Shown: positions 33,113 to 42,282 of the stretch, one piece after another
How positions within the stretch are numbered: position 1 is the stretch's first letter
How the letters are laid out: every line of letters begins with the position of its first letter
Source of the DNA: Methanothrix sp.
GTDB taxonomy: Archaea; Halobacteriota; Methanosarcinia; Methanotrichales; Methanotrichaceae
Assembly: GCA_017994055.1 (NCBI GenBank)
Contig: JAGOLL010000010.1
Coordinates: 1 to 43,553, forward strand
Length of the DNA: 43,553 nt
Direction: 5' to 3'
Translations under genes and position numbers: made by a program
Notes under the pieces: model-generated
Databases searched by the model: none
Told to the model about the DNA's origin: nothing
The model's input: the letters and a program-made list of their open reading frames with translations, nothing else

Positions 33113-35626
33113 TTAAAAGAATATTGAGCAACCACCTGCCCCTATTCTCTTAAAACCAGTTGTCTTGTCATAAAAGCTGTCCAACTCGGCTCTTGAAATA
33201 TGACCAATATTGGAATCATCCAATACTAAGTGGCTTGCATACTTTTTGGGAGCGGATATCAAATAATCGCTGAAGCATTTCTTCATCTTGAGATACCTTT
33301 TTGTTCTCTCCAGGTTGTTCTTCTCAAGCCTAAGATCCCGATATTGCTTCCATATCCTTTCGGCCTCCTCATCCAACTCTACGAATACGTTGACCATGGG
33401 GATATCCTCCTCAATGAGCTTAAACTTCTCACTCAAATCCTTGAAGGCTAATTCTATGATACAATCCAAGCTATTCTTTGAGTCTTTCTCGCTCATACCC
33501 AGCTTTACAGCCTGGAAATACTTGTTATTAAGCTCAAGAAACTTGGATTCTTTGATTGGCCCTCTAAATGGTTTTAAAATTTCCAAGGTCTTGTCTATTA
33601 GAAACGGATCGTAGATATATTTATAAAATTCTTTTCTATCATCTTTTAAAATAAAAATTGATACCAATCCTTTTTCTCTTTTAGATGAACTCATATTGCA
33701 TCTGCCTGCCACCTGGTTGATTGAGTCCATGGGAGCAAAATCTCTGTAGACTCTATCTGCATCGATATCCACCCCAGCTTCGATAAGTTGGGTGCTGACG
33801 ATGACCTTTCTTGGACCTTCAGAACCTTTGGTCTTTTTGATCTGATTTATCCTTTTTAATCTCTCTTTTGGAACAATGTTGGTGGATAGATAACACATCT
33901 TCGTGTTCTCTAAATTGAGATCCGAGATGTAATCATAAACCTTTTTGGCTGAGTCAATAGTGTTCAAAACTATCAGAAAATCCTTATCTTTCCATTCCTC
34001 CAGGTCCCTTTTCAGTATGGCCTCGAACTCATCCAGGGTTAGTGTTCTTTCAATCATAGGCACGAGATCTATCCTATCTAGGCCCAAGAAGAACTCCTCT
34101 TTCCTCTGAACTATCTCTCGAATCTCTCCCTTTTCCTCCTCGAAGATGAGCGGCTGGGTGGCGGTAATCAAAATGACATAGCTGTTGAACCTATCGCAGA
34201 GCAGCGTTAGTGCATCATGGATCAATTGCCAGTATTGGTGAGGCACCGCCTGAACCTCATCCAGAATTATTATGGCGTTTGCAAGCTTATTGAACTTGCG
34301 CAACTGCTTATTCCTATTGGAAAAGAGTGTATTGAAGAGCTGCCAGAAGGTGGTCACTATTATCTCTGAGTTCCATCCCTCCATAAGGCTTAGGCTTTTA
34401 TCAACCTCGTACTCCGCATCACCGGCCTCATAGCTCACATCTGCCAGGTGATGATGCTTGAGCAGGAGCCTGGAATCTTTATAGGTTCCCTTGGATTTGC
34501 TTTCATCCTCGTTTTCATCACAAGGGTTGGCAGGAATTTTGGCCGCATCGGATTCAGATGGTTCTTGTGGGAATATAACGCCATCAAAGACGCCATAGTT
34601 TTGATCTATGATGCTCAGGAATGGCAATGCATAGATTATTCTTGGATTGATATCTTTCTTCTCCAATCGTTTTCTTAGTTTTAGAGCTATGGATAGGGCA
34701 GTAAGGGTCTTACCTGTGCCTGTGGGGACGTTCAGAGATGCGACTTTTTGATCCAAGTTCCAGTCCTTGATCCTATCCATGGCCTCATAATAGATCTGAT
34801 TTCTGAGGCTGTTAATGTTCTCTAAGTTGCCTGCAAAATGATGGGCCTTTCTATAGATATCGACTAGGTCCTCTGCCAAACCCAAGCGCTCAAGTTTGAT
34901 ACCATCAAGACCTGCATCGGTCTTATCTGCATCGATTAGCGCAGAATATAGAAATTGGCTTATGAAATATGGCCAAATATCATCCTTGTCGCTTAGATGC
35001 CTTACAAGTCGCCTTTCTTCAGCTATATCTGTCAAGATGCTACTAAGAATATAAATTTTAATACTATTAATATCGATATCAAGGTTGATATTCCCTTCTG
35101 AGAGGAGAGTTGAAAGAATATTCCCTAGCTCTGTCATATCTATGGCTTCTATCTGCTTCTTTGCCGTCCTCAGTACGTCCTCATCATCTGCATCGACATC
35201 GCTTATCTCATCCATGGCATTCAGTAGGTTTCCATGGTGTCTCTTTACCGCCAGGAAAGATATGATCGGCAGAAGCCCAGATATTCCTCCTTCCCGTTTG
35301 GACTGCTTAAGATATTCCTTCACCACAGAGTAGGTAAAGAATGCAGATAGCAGGCCGTGATGGGTGGTCTCCATGGCTTTAAGAGACCTTCTTTTCTTCT
35401 CATCATTCTCCGTTATATATTTCTGGAAGAATTTCGTGGCTTTGCCTAAGTCATGAGTGATGCCGATTATATAAACAATATCCCTTAATAAATCGACTTC
35501 ATCTATATTTAGCGATTTATCGGAGATTGTATAGCCACATTTTTTACCTACATTTCTAAGGTGATTTACCAGGAGCTTATCAGGGTGAGAGAGCAACTCA
35601 AAGGAATGCGATTCGCTCATGCTCAT
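33113..35626 (-). CDS. cas3: CRISPR nuclease-helicase Cas3
   Basis: The start at 35626 (MSMSESHSFELL) is preferred to a frame beginning at 35686, because it overlaps the cas5 end by only 29 nt. The 837-residue protein has an HD nuclease domain (SHPDKLLVNHLRNVG, ITHDLGKATKFF), Walker A VPTGTGKTLTAL, a DEVQ box (IIILDEVQAVPH), the SAT-like ITATQPL and motif VI-like NQVAGRCNMSS. It unwinds and degrades target DNA recruited by Cascade. It is last of the effector block. AT-richer than the flanking genes. Confidence 0.95.
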   Translation of the reverse strand: MSMSESHSFELLSHPDKLLVNHLRNVGKKCGYTISDKSLNIDEVDLLRDIVYIIGITHDLGKATKFFQKYITENDEKKRRSLKAMETTHHGLLSAFFTYSVVKEYLKQSKREGGISGLLPIISFLAVKRHHGNLLNAMDEISDVDADDEDVLRTAKKQIEAIDMTELGNILSTLLSEGNINLDIDINSIKIYILSSILTDIAEERRLVRHLSDKDDIWPYFISQFLYSALIDADKTDAGLDGIKLERLGLAEDLVDIYRKAHHFAGNLENINSLRNQIYYEAMDRIKDWNLDQKVASLNVPTGTGKTLTALSIALKLRKRLEKKDINPRIIYALPFLSIIDQNYGVFDGVIFPQEPSESDAAKIPANPCDENEDESKSKGTYKDSRLLLKHHHLADVSYEAGDAEYEVDKSLSLMEGWNSEIIVTTFWQLFNTLFSNRNKQLRKFNKLANAIIILDEVQAVPHQYWQLIHDALTLLCDRFNSYVILITATQPLIFEEEKGEIREIVQRKEEFFLGLDRIDLVPMIERTLTLDEFEAILKRDLEEWKDKDFLIVLNTIDSAKKVYDYISDLNLENTKMCYLSTNIVPKERLKRINQIKKTKGSEGPRKVIVSTQLIEAGVDIDADRVYRDFAPMDSINQVAGRCNMSSSKREKGLVSIFILKDDRKEFYKYIYDPFLIDKTLEILKPFRGPIKESKFLELNNKYFQAVKLGMSEKDSKNSLDCIIELAFKDLSEKFKLIEEDIPMVNVFVELDEEAERIWKQYRDLRLEKNNLERTKRYLKMKKCFSDYLISAPKKYASHLVLDDSNIGHISRAELDSFYDKTTGFKRIGAGGCSIFF

Positions 35627-36308
35627 CGTTCTCAACCTCCCATAGATCTCTGGCGTTGGCTTTAATCTTCTCTCCATTTCTCTCAAAGAGGATTTCGCTG
35701 TAATCAGTTACCTCTCTACCATCGTTCATCTCATTAGGCAAGGTCTCAGAGAAATATTCCTTTCCATCTTCGAACTCTGGGCTGATTATGCATTTTCCTG
35801 GCACAACGCTGTCTATAGTATGGAGCCCCTCCTCTAACCTCTTTAACCCGAATTCACCCATGTAACCGAAGTTGCAGATGAGTTGGCTCAAACCCAGGCA
35901 TGGCGTATAAATCGATTGATGGTTGGCCAGGAGTGACTTCAGATTATTGTAAAGCACATCATCGGAGTGAGCGATATATATTCTATACTCTGGGTCTTTC
36001 ACGAACTCGCGCCTGGTCGGGTGTCTGTTCTTGATCAGATGCATATTCTTTATGCTATCTGCATTGAGGTGGTTCTCTCCGATCCTTATCTTCTTTATAG
36101 GCTTAATGATCTTGCAGCCTATTCTTGCATCCTTTCTGAGGAAATGCCTGAAATACTCCTCTTTATCGAGCCCTATGATAGCTCCTATCAGCCCTGATAT
36201 GGCGGTGCGCGGCGGAAAAGAATATGTGAGGGGAGAGCTAGTGGTGTAAATCTTCTTGAAATGGGCATAATCCCCCCAAACATCGAGCACTATCACTCTA
36301 TCCGGCAT
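35598..36308 (-). CDS. cas5: Cascade subunit Cas5 (type I-B)
   Basis: The 236-residue RAMP protein begins VIVLDVWGDYAHFKKIY and then SFPPRTAISGLIGAIIG, the conserved N-terminal strand and glycine-rich helix of Cas5. It caps the crRNA 5' handle in Cascade. Its start is 10 bp after cas7, and its end overlaps cas3 by 29 nt. Confidence 0.92.
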   Translation of the reverse strand: MPDRVIVLDVWGDYAHFKKIYTTSSPLTYSFPPRTAISGLIGAIIGLDKEEYFRHFLRKDARIGCKIIKPIKKIRIGENHLNADSIKNMHLIKNRHPTRREFVKDPEYRIYIAHSDDVLYNNLKSLLANHQSIYTPCLGLSQLICNFGYMGEFGLKRLEEGLHTIDSVVPGKCIISPEFEDGKEYFSETLPNEMNDGREVTDYSEILFERNGEKIKANARDLWEVENDEHERIAFL

Positions 36309-36318
36309 TTAAACCACT

Positions 36319-37329
36319 CTAAAAGGATATCAGCTTTACATCTATGCCTGTGGCTGCCTTCAGGTCAGCCATCGAGAAAGCAACTCCCTCCCTGCAGAAC
36401 CTCATCCTGCCATCAGCGCAGACTTCGATATCCCGTATGTTATCCTTCTTCTCGATGAGCTTTTTAACGAGGTTGGATACATCGATCTGGTAATCACTGG
36501 TATCACGAATATTCTCATGGGGTAGCTCTGTCTCTAGTGTTAGCATTTCATCCAGATCACCGATATGATAGTTCTTTTTGCTGTAATTGACCTTAAGCAG
36601 TAGCCTGGGGACCTGTCCTATCTTAGTCCTGGTGATCAGGCTCTTGGTTCCGTTCCAGATTCCATCCATCAAGAGCTGTACGTCATCATCTGTGAGCCCT
36701 GTGATCTGGGCAGCGTTCTCATTTATGATTCCATAGAATCGAATAAGGGAATAGGGCAGGAAATCCTCTTCGCGGAAGGTCTTATGTGTAGCCTTTGGAT
36801 CTGAAGCAAATGCTCCTGTACCTCTTATATGTTTTATAGTGACTCTGTGCATGGATCTGCCCATCTTGAACTGAACAGGGCCTGTATAAGTGATAGCACC
36901 TTTGTCTTCCTTGGATTCAGTAGCCATGCTTCCATTAGGTTCAGAATTAGTATCCTTCTTAGCCTTATCTTTTTTGGATTTTGCTATTGGGAGTACTCCC
37001 CCAAAGAGGCGTATATCTATGCATTTGTTGAGAATTATCTTGCGGTCATTTCCAAAGTCGCTTGCCCTCATCTTTGCGTCTTGAATGTGCCCCTCATCAT
37101 CATAGATGATCTCCCTTACGAAGATCTCTTGATTTTTGGGGTCAAGATGTGATTGGAGGTAATCCCTTATGGTTCTCTTCAGTCTCACATCCGTAACTAT
37201 ATTTATGCCAGTCTCTTCATCGATCCTTGGCTTATTTTCATCCAGAGGATCGCCGTTTGGATTTGCATCCTTCACATCATAGAGAAAGATGATTTCCGAT
37301 CTATTTGATATAGTGTTGCTCATTTTCAT
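36319..37329 (-). CDS. cas7: Cascade backbone subunit Cas7 (Csh2 type)
   Basis: The 336-residue protein is of the Csh2 family: IIFLYDVKDANPNGDPLDEN at the start, then VTDVRLKRTIRDYL and TGPVQFKMGRSMHRV. Several copies form the crRNA-binding backbone of Cascade. A Lys/Asp-rich stretch (about 125-150, AKSKKDKAKKDTNSEPNG) replaces part of the domain as an insert. Its ATG overlaps the cas8b stop by 3 nt. Confidence 0.94.
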   Translation of the reverse strand: MKMSNTISNRSEIIFLYDVKDANPNGDPLDENKPRIDEETGINIVTDVRLKRTIRDYLQSHLDPKNQEIFVREIIYDDEGHIQDAKMRASDFGNDRKIILNKCIDIRLFGGVLPIAKSKKDKAKKDTNSEPNGSMATESKEDKGAITYTGPVQFKMGRSMHRVTIKHIRGTGAFASDPKATHKTFREEDFLPYSLIRFYGIINENAAQITGLTDDDVQLLMDGIWNGTKSLITRTKIGQVPRLLLKVNYSKKNYHIGDLDEMLTLETELPHENIRDTSDYQIDVSNLVKKLIEKKDNIRDIEVCADGRMRFCREGVAFSMADLKAATGIDVKLISF

Positions 37330-39221
37330 GTCACCCCTTCAGTATCTTCCTCTTCTCTAACATCCTTGAACAACTTATGGGTATCCATTCCCAGGACGAA
37401 ATAAAAGCTCAGCTCGTCATTGCTCTCTCTCCAGTTTTCACCAGAAAGGATGAAATAGCGAGCGATGATTTCTTCAAGCTCTCTGTAATAATTTCTATTA
37501 TACTCCTCAAGCTTATTCTGAATTTCAGGGAGGAGTCTCTTGATGAGAGCTTCATTCATCCGGAGTCCGTGCAGCTTATCACGAAATGGAGCAGCTCCTC
37601 TCTTTTGAAGTTGGTTGTTCAGCAAAAATTGAGCTAATACGCCCTCCAAAAAGGCGGCTTTCTTTGCGTTGCTAGTAAAGAATGCCTCATTGGATTGGAA
37701 GAAGCTCTTTATCTTCTGCTCCAAGGGAAGGCCTTCTAGATGTTCGATGGACAACTCTCCTTCGCCTAATTTATCCATATCCTTCATCTCCGATCTTATA
37801 TTTTTAAGTATCCCAAGCTCCTTTAAGTAGCATAATAGGAGGAAGCCGTTGAGAGTGGTAACATTTGTAGGATGATCTGCGTCGAATATATCTCTTATTC
37901 TTAGAATAATATATTTTATTAATAGATGATAATCAATACTATTTCCAACAAATATTTTGTTGACTATATCCATGAAGATCTTATCGAAGTTTCCGTTCTT
38001 CGGCATTACCTCGAATTTTTTCATCATAGAGCTGGATGGGAAGAACGTCCTCACGACCTTGAAGTTGAACTCCAAGGTTTCCTTCTCCTTCTGCGATTCG
38101 TTCAATACCTTTTCATTATATACCCTAAACCTCTTATCCACCTTATTTTTTGTATTGAATATCGTTCTTAGCCTGGAAGGGATCATTCCGTCAATAAAAA
38201 GCAAAATATTGTATTGGGATTTAACCTTCTTATAGAAAAGCAAGCTGGTGCTGATAGAGTCGCTCTGCTTGGCTACAATGCCCAATATCTCTTTTTCATC
38301 TGAAGTTAAGCGTTTCCTAACCTCCTGGCTGATCTTCTGATCCCTCTTCTGATCCTTATGTGTCAGTATGCGCAGGATCTCCTGGGAATCTCCTCCCCTG
38401 GCCATCTTTGGGATTAATAGGTAGTTGAAACCATAAAAGTCGAAGCTCAGCTTTTCCTCCACGAATCTTTTCCCTAATTCAAGAACTGTGGCACAATCGA
38501 AGCATATTGGGGTATTCTTCCATGACTCGGAGATCTCGAACCCCCCAGCGAGGTTTGTCCGATTGTCATAGGTGTGGAATGTCCATGGGATTGCAAATCC
38601 ATATACCTCAGGTTTCCTCTGCTCACATAAACAGCAAATACTGTTTTCTCCCAATGAGGTTCCTTGAGACTTTTTATAGGAGTATCTGCCCTTCCCTTGG
38701 AGGAGCAAGATCTTCTCAAACAACGGATATTCATTAATATGCGAATAACCGTTGTCCTTTTCGAATCCCAGCGTGATGATAGCATTGGTATCTGGATCTT
38801 TTTGAGCATATTTATTGATAAGCTCCTCTAAAATCCTATCCTTTTGACATCTGAGAGCTATGCTCATTTTTTTGATGGTATCTTTCTCATCATCGGAGAT
38901 CTTATAATCCTCATATTTCTCAAACCACCTCAAGAACCAGTCAAATGTTTTAGGAAGCTTGCTTGCCACCATGCTTGTAGGCGTGGCATCGGTGCCGTTG
39001 GAAGGACCTTTTTTATATAAATATCGAATTGGATCTATAAATTCGTCCCTCACTACTCGGCTAAAGAAATAATCGCCGTCTCTCTCCTCCAATACAATTA
39101 TCAATACTGCTTTATATGTATCATTGAGGTTTGGATTTTCGAGGTACGTTGCTATTGTGACCCCGCCGACTCCTTGGGTACTTTGAACATAATCACCGAT
39201 CCTTCTTACAGCCTCTATCAC
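37326..39221 (-). CDS. cas8b: Cascade large subunit Cas8b (Csh1 type)
   Basis: The 631-residue protein starts MIEAVRRIGDYVQ, typical of Csh1. It carries a zinc-ribbon pair (CCLCEQR at about 196-202 and ICFDCA about 40 residues later). The second half is helical, as in Cas8b. The subunit recognises the PAM and recruits Cas3. The family assignment defines the locus as type I-B. The gene is the most AT-rich in the operon, in contrast to cas1 and cas2. It starts 12 bp after the cas4 stop. Confidence 0.92.
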   Translation of the reverse strand: MIEAVRRIGDYVQSTQGVGGVTIATYLENPNLNDTYKAVLIIVLEERDGDYFFSRVVRDEFIDPIRYLYKKGPSNGTDATPTSMVASKLPKTFDWFLRWFEKYEDYKISDDEKDTIKKMSIALRCQKDRILEELINKYAQKDPDTNAIITLGFEKDNGYSHINEYPLFEKILLLQGKGRYSYKKSQGTSLGENSICCLCEQRKPEVYGFAIPWTFHTYDNRTNLAGGFEISESWKNTPICFDCATVLELGKRFVEEKLSFDFYGFNYLLIPKMARGGDSQEILRILTHKDQKRDQKISQEVRKRLTSDEKEILGIVAKQSDSISTSLLFYKKVKSQYNILLFIDGMIPSRLRTIFNTKNKVDKRFRVYNEKVLNESQKEKETLEFNFKVVRTFFPSSSMMKKFEVMPKNGNFDKIFMDIVNKIFVGNSIDYHLLIKYIILRIRDIFDADHPTNVTTLNGFLLLCYLKELGILKNIRSEMKDMDKLGEGELSIEHLEGLPLEQKIKSFFQSNEAFFTSNAKKAAFLEGVLAQFLLNNQLQKRGAAPFRDKLHGLRMNEALIKRLLPEIQNKLEEYNRNYYRELEEIIARYFILSGENWRESNDELSFYFVLGMDTHKLFKDVREEEDTEGVT

Positions 39222-39233
39222 TGAAGATCACCT

Positions 39234-39869
39234 CTAGACACATATATTCCTGTACGTGCAGTCCACGCATCTGGCCTTCTGTTTCGTCCCATCGGGAAAG
39301 TATCCCCTCTGAATTATCATCAGTATCTGGCGCACAATCTGCTTTGCCTCTTCATAATCCTTTTCCCGGAAGTCTATCTCCGCTACATAATTATTACTTC
39401 TGATGTAGCACACGAAGCCTTTCTTAACTTCTACCCCGAAGTGCTCCATTATCAGCAGCCCATAAAGCGCAGCCTGATACTTATGCGTCCTGTAAATGGT
39501 CTTCTTGAATTCCGCAAATTTGTAATCCAAAGGCGCAGCCGTTCCATCCTCCAGAAAGAGAACCTCGTCCACTTCTCCTTTAAAGTGGTACTTGTGCGAT
39601 GTCAGATAAACCGCCGTCTCTTTTCTCGTGCAATTCAACTTCTTTCGCACATAATCCCGGTTGATCTTCTCGCGAACCTCGTGAAGCTCCCTGCCTTTCA
39701 AGACCTTGTACCTTTTCTCCTGGTGCTCAGGTATCATCAGGCATCTCTCGAAGAATATGAACCTGGGACAGAACAGATACTCCAGCGCATCCGATACGGT
39801 GATGAATATCTCCGGCTCCGGCATCCTGGCTTCCGAAGCTTCCCTCCCTGTATCGATCTCAGTCTCCAT
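39234..39869 (-). CDS. cas4: Cas4 nuclease (type I-B)
   Basis: The 211-residue Cas4 has all expected motifs: YLFCPR near residue 34, GRELHE, GEVDEVLFLEDG with the metal Asp, PLDYKFAEFKKT (the D-x-K of the nuclease), QAALYGLL, and the C-terminal Cys cluster CVDCTYRNIC. It trims prespacers to set length and PAM orientation. An alternative Met lies at residue 16. It is 7 bp after cas2. Unlike the Cas4 domain of the other island, its catalytic residues appear intact. Confidence 0.93.
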   Translation of the reverse strand: METEIDTGREASEARMPEPEIFITVSDALEYLFCPRFIFFERCLMIPEHQEKRYKVLKGRELHEVREKINRDYVRKKLNCTRKETAVYLTSHKYHFKGEVDEVLFLEDGTAAPLDYKFAEFKKTIYRTHKYQAALYGLLIMEHFGVEVKKGFVCYIRSNNYVAEIDFREKDYEEAKQIVRQILMIIQRGYFPDGTKQKARCVDCTYRNICV

Positions 39870-39876
39870 TCTCTCC

Positions 39877-40164
39877 TCAGAACACCTTGGTTATGGTCAT
39901 GCCCGCCACCATCTCCCGGTCGAATCCCGCTCCTATCAGCTTGATCTTATCGAAGCAGTCATCGCACATGGGAAAGACATAGACCGAATCCGACTCCTCA
40001 ATGGCCGCCTCGCACTCCAGGGCCAGAGAGTCGGATTCGTTTCTGTTCAGGTCACCCAGGAATGCGCTCTTCTGCACCCGGAACAGGCCGTAGTTCTTGC
40101 ACAGCTTCGCCACCAGGCTGCGGATGCGGTTGTCTGATATATCATAGATAACCCAGACCAGCAT
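39877..40164 (-). CDS. cas2: Cas2 (type I-B)
   Basis: The 95-residue protein has the Cas2 N-terminal strand with the conserved Asp (MLVWVIYDISDNRIR), then YGLFRVQKSAFLGDL and SDSVYVFPMCDDC. It forms the structural core of the Cas1-Cas2 integrase. Its ATG follows the cas1 TAG with no gap. GC-rich like cas1. Confidence 0.95.
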   Translation of the reverse strand: MLVWVIYDISDNRIRSLVAKLCKNYGLFRVQKSAFLGDLNRNESDSLALECEAAIEESDSVYVFPMCDDCFDKIKLIGAGFDREMVAGMTITKVF

Positions 40165-41265
40165 CTATGAGCCTCCCTCTTCCCGGTGCTCTTCACTGCA
40201 CCGCCCTGCTTCCTCTCCGCATCTTTCGCCTTCCTCTCCTACTTCCTCTTCCAGATCCAGGATATTTTGATCGTAATCCTCCGGCAGCTCCTCACCCGGA
40301 CGGATTAGAGAGTTGGCGATCCTGTGGCACTCCATCTGAATGGTATTGCGGACCTTGATCTTCCGCCCCCGGTAGAGGATGCTCTCATCCAGCCTCTTGT
40401 TCAGCGCCTCAATCAGCACCGCCTTTCCCTCCTTGGAGAGGCCCATTCCCTGCTCCAGAGGCTCGAAGTGCTCATCCATAACCCTCCTCCGGCTGAAGAG
40501 AAAGACCACAGTCTCATCCACATAGATGCGGAAGATCTCTATGATATCGAAGACCAGCGACATCTTGTTGTAGGAATCGGTATGCAAAAAGCCCACATAG
40601 GGGTCCAGGCCCGCTATGATGCATCCCTTCTCCACCAGAGAGTAGAGGACGCCGTAACCGTAATTGAGCAGGGCATTGAACTCATCCCTGGCCGGATTTC
40701 TGCTCCTCCCCGAAAAGCGGTATCTCTCGGGCATAATGGAGGAGATGGCTTCAAAATAGGACCGGGCCGCTTTTCCCTCCAGGCCCAGCATATCCTGCCG
40801 GCGGGCCTCGATGCTCCCCCGCAGCCGGCTCATCTGATCCCTGCACTGCTCTATCTCCTCAATGAAGACATCCAGATCCGGCCTCTTCTCCTCCCTTGTC
40901 TTTCCCAGCCTGCTCAAGAGATCGATCTGGTTTTCCATCTTTCGCACTCCCCAATCTTTAGCCAGATTCAGGCCCTTAGAGCTGTCGTATATCTCCAGCT
41001 GCCTTCTCCTGATGAGGGTGGTGCTGCCCAGCTTGGGGTGCCAGATCCGTCCATAGGGCTCTCCAAATGAGTCCAGGAAGACAATGTCGATATTATTGTC
41101 TAGAGCCAGCTTGATGGCATCGGTTGTGATGTAGGCGGAGGTTGCGATCAGAATGCTGCTTACCTTTCCCGCTGCCACCTCCAGACTCTTCTCATCCTTC
41201 TTCACCAGAAAACAGTTCCCGCTTTTGCGAAGATAAGACCCGTAGCTGTTGATCACAAGCTGCAA
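40165..41265 (-). CDS. cas1: Cas1 integrase (type I-B)
   Basis: The 366-residue Cas1 has the beta-rich N-domain (MQLVINSYGSYLRKSGN) and the helical catalytic domain with GLEGKAARSYF, GFLHTDSYNKMSL and DIIEIFRI, giving the E-H-D set. The start is TTG at 41263-41265, fixed by GAGGT about 7 nt upstream. An ATG just before it is out of frame. An acidic Glu/Gly-rich tail of about 30 residues (EEEVGEEGERCGEEAGRC) extends beyond the usual end. First gene of the cas operon. Confidence 0.95.
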   Translation of the reverse strand: MQLVINSYGSYLRKSGNCFLVKKDEKSLEVAAGKVSSILIATSAYITTDAIKLALDNNIDIVFLDSFGEPYGRIWHPKLGSTTLIRRRQLEIYDSSKGLNLAKDWGVRKMENQIDLLSRLGKTREEKRPDLDVFIEEIEQCRDQMSRLRGSIEARRQDMLGLEGKAARSYFEAISSIMPERYRFSGRSRNPARDEFNALLNYGYGVLYSLVEKGCIIAGLDPYVGFLHTDSYNKMSLVFDIIEIFRIYVDETVVFLFSRRRVMDEHFEPLEQGMGLSKEGKAVLIEALNKRLDESILYRGRKIKVRNTIQMECHRIANSLIRPGEELPEDYDQNILDLEEEVGEEGERCGEEAGRCSEEHREEGGS

Positions 41266-41296
41266 TGCATTACCTCAGATAGCCCTTCTTCTTTTT

Positions 41297-41305
41297 GTTT
41301 TAAAC
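41297..41305 (-). promoter_or_regulatory. TATA box of the type I-B cas operon
   Basis: Minus-strand GTTTAAAAC lies about 35 bp before the cas1 TTG. The rest of the 303-bp gap 41266-41568 holds no gene; only this promoter and that of the vapB-like gene are seen. Confidence 0.4.
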
Positions 41306-41535
41306 TTCATCGCACTTAAGCTGAATGGATGCACAGTGAAAGTATTGCTGATGTTATCAAGCTTAAGGAAACAGAAAGTCTTTCCAATATTGGTTATGGC
41401 TTCTTTTCTCTATTCTACTATGTCCTTCCCTCGATCCCCCGCCCCTCTCCTAGAACTAGCATAGATTTGCAGAATAGCAGCCTCGCAGCATCCAGCAGAT
41501 GGTAGACCGAATCATCCTTTCTCCCTCCACCCATC

Positions 41536-41550
41536 ATATCTATATACTTT
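41536..41550 (+). promoter_or_regulatory. TATA box of the vapBC-like pair
   Basis: CATATCTATATACTT at 41536-41550 lies about 25 bp before the ATG at 41569, which implies a nearly leaderless transcript. Confidence 0.5.
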
Positions 41551-41568
41551 AGTCGCATACAAAATACC

Positions 41569-41796
41569 ATGACAACTTCAGTTTACAGCATTCGTTTAGA
41601 AAATGAGATTCGCCGGATGATGGAGGAGATGGACGACATCAACTGGCAGGCGGAGATAAAGCAGATCGTAGAGCAGACCGTCAAGGAACGCAAGAAGCAG
41701 AGGATCCTGGCCCGGGCGGAAGAGAGATGGAAGGATCAGATTCCCAATGAGAGAGGAGCAGCGGAGATGATAAGGGAGGACAGGGATGCCCCCTAG
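41569..41796 (+). CDS. VapB-like antitoxin
   Basis: The 75-residue protein starts with a short strand (TTSVYSIRLENEIRRMMEEM), as in ribbon-helix-helix antitoxins, followed by a charged helix (KERKKQRILARAEERW). It overlaps the PIN-domain gene by 11 nt. It would bind both the operator and the toxin. Confidence 0.75.
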   Translation: MTTSVYSIRLENEIRRMMEEMDDINWQAEIKQIVEQTVKERKKQRILARAEERWKDQIPNERGAAEMIREDRDAP

Positions 41797-42196
41797 AGCC
41801 GTCCTGGACTCCAGCATTCTCGCCGCCATGTTCTTCAAAGAAGCGGCTTCTCCCAGAGCCCTGAAATGCGCCTCTGAATGCGATCCGGTCACATTGGACC
41901 TGGCCATGGCCGAGGTGGGCAATGTGGCCTGGAAGCAGGTGGTCTTTTTCGGAGAGAGCAGAGATAGGGCATCGGACGCACTGCAGGACTGCCAGGATTT
42001 TATGGCCACTGCATGCACCATCATAAAAGCCTCCGACCTCTCAATAAAAGCCTTCCAGATTGCGGTGGAAGACGGGATTTCATACTATCATTCCCTCTTC
42101 CTGGCCGCGGCAGAGAAGGAAGGAATTCCTCTGATGACACTGGATCAAAAGCTGCACGAAAAGGCAAAGGCGAAAAAGGATGTTCGCCTGATATGA
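41786..42196 (+). CDS. VapC-like PIN-domain toxin
   Basis: The 136-residue PIN protein shows the acidic residues AVLDSSILAAMFF (Asp8), LAMAEVGNVAW (Glu), the helix DGISYYHSLFLAAAEKEG and TLDQKLHEKAK (Asp). VapC toxins cleave tRNA or rRNA. Coupled to the VapB-like gene. It marks the right edge of the CRISPR-Cas locus. Confidence 0.87.
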   Translation: MPPRAVLDSSILAAMFFKEAASPRALKCASECDPVTLDLAMAEVGNVAWKQVVFFGESRDRASDALQDCQDFMATACTIIKASDLSIKAFQIAVEDGISYYHSLFLAAAEKEGIPLMTLDQKLHEKAKAKKDVRLI

Positions 42197-42282
42197 GACA
42201 GCATGTGGATCTCATCCACCCGATCCCCTCATAAGCGGCTTATATCACCTCCAGCAGTCTATCGGGCTACTGCAAGGAGGGA

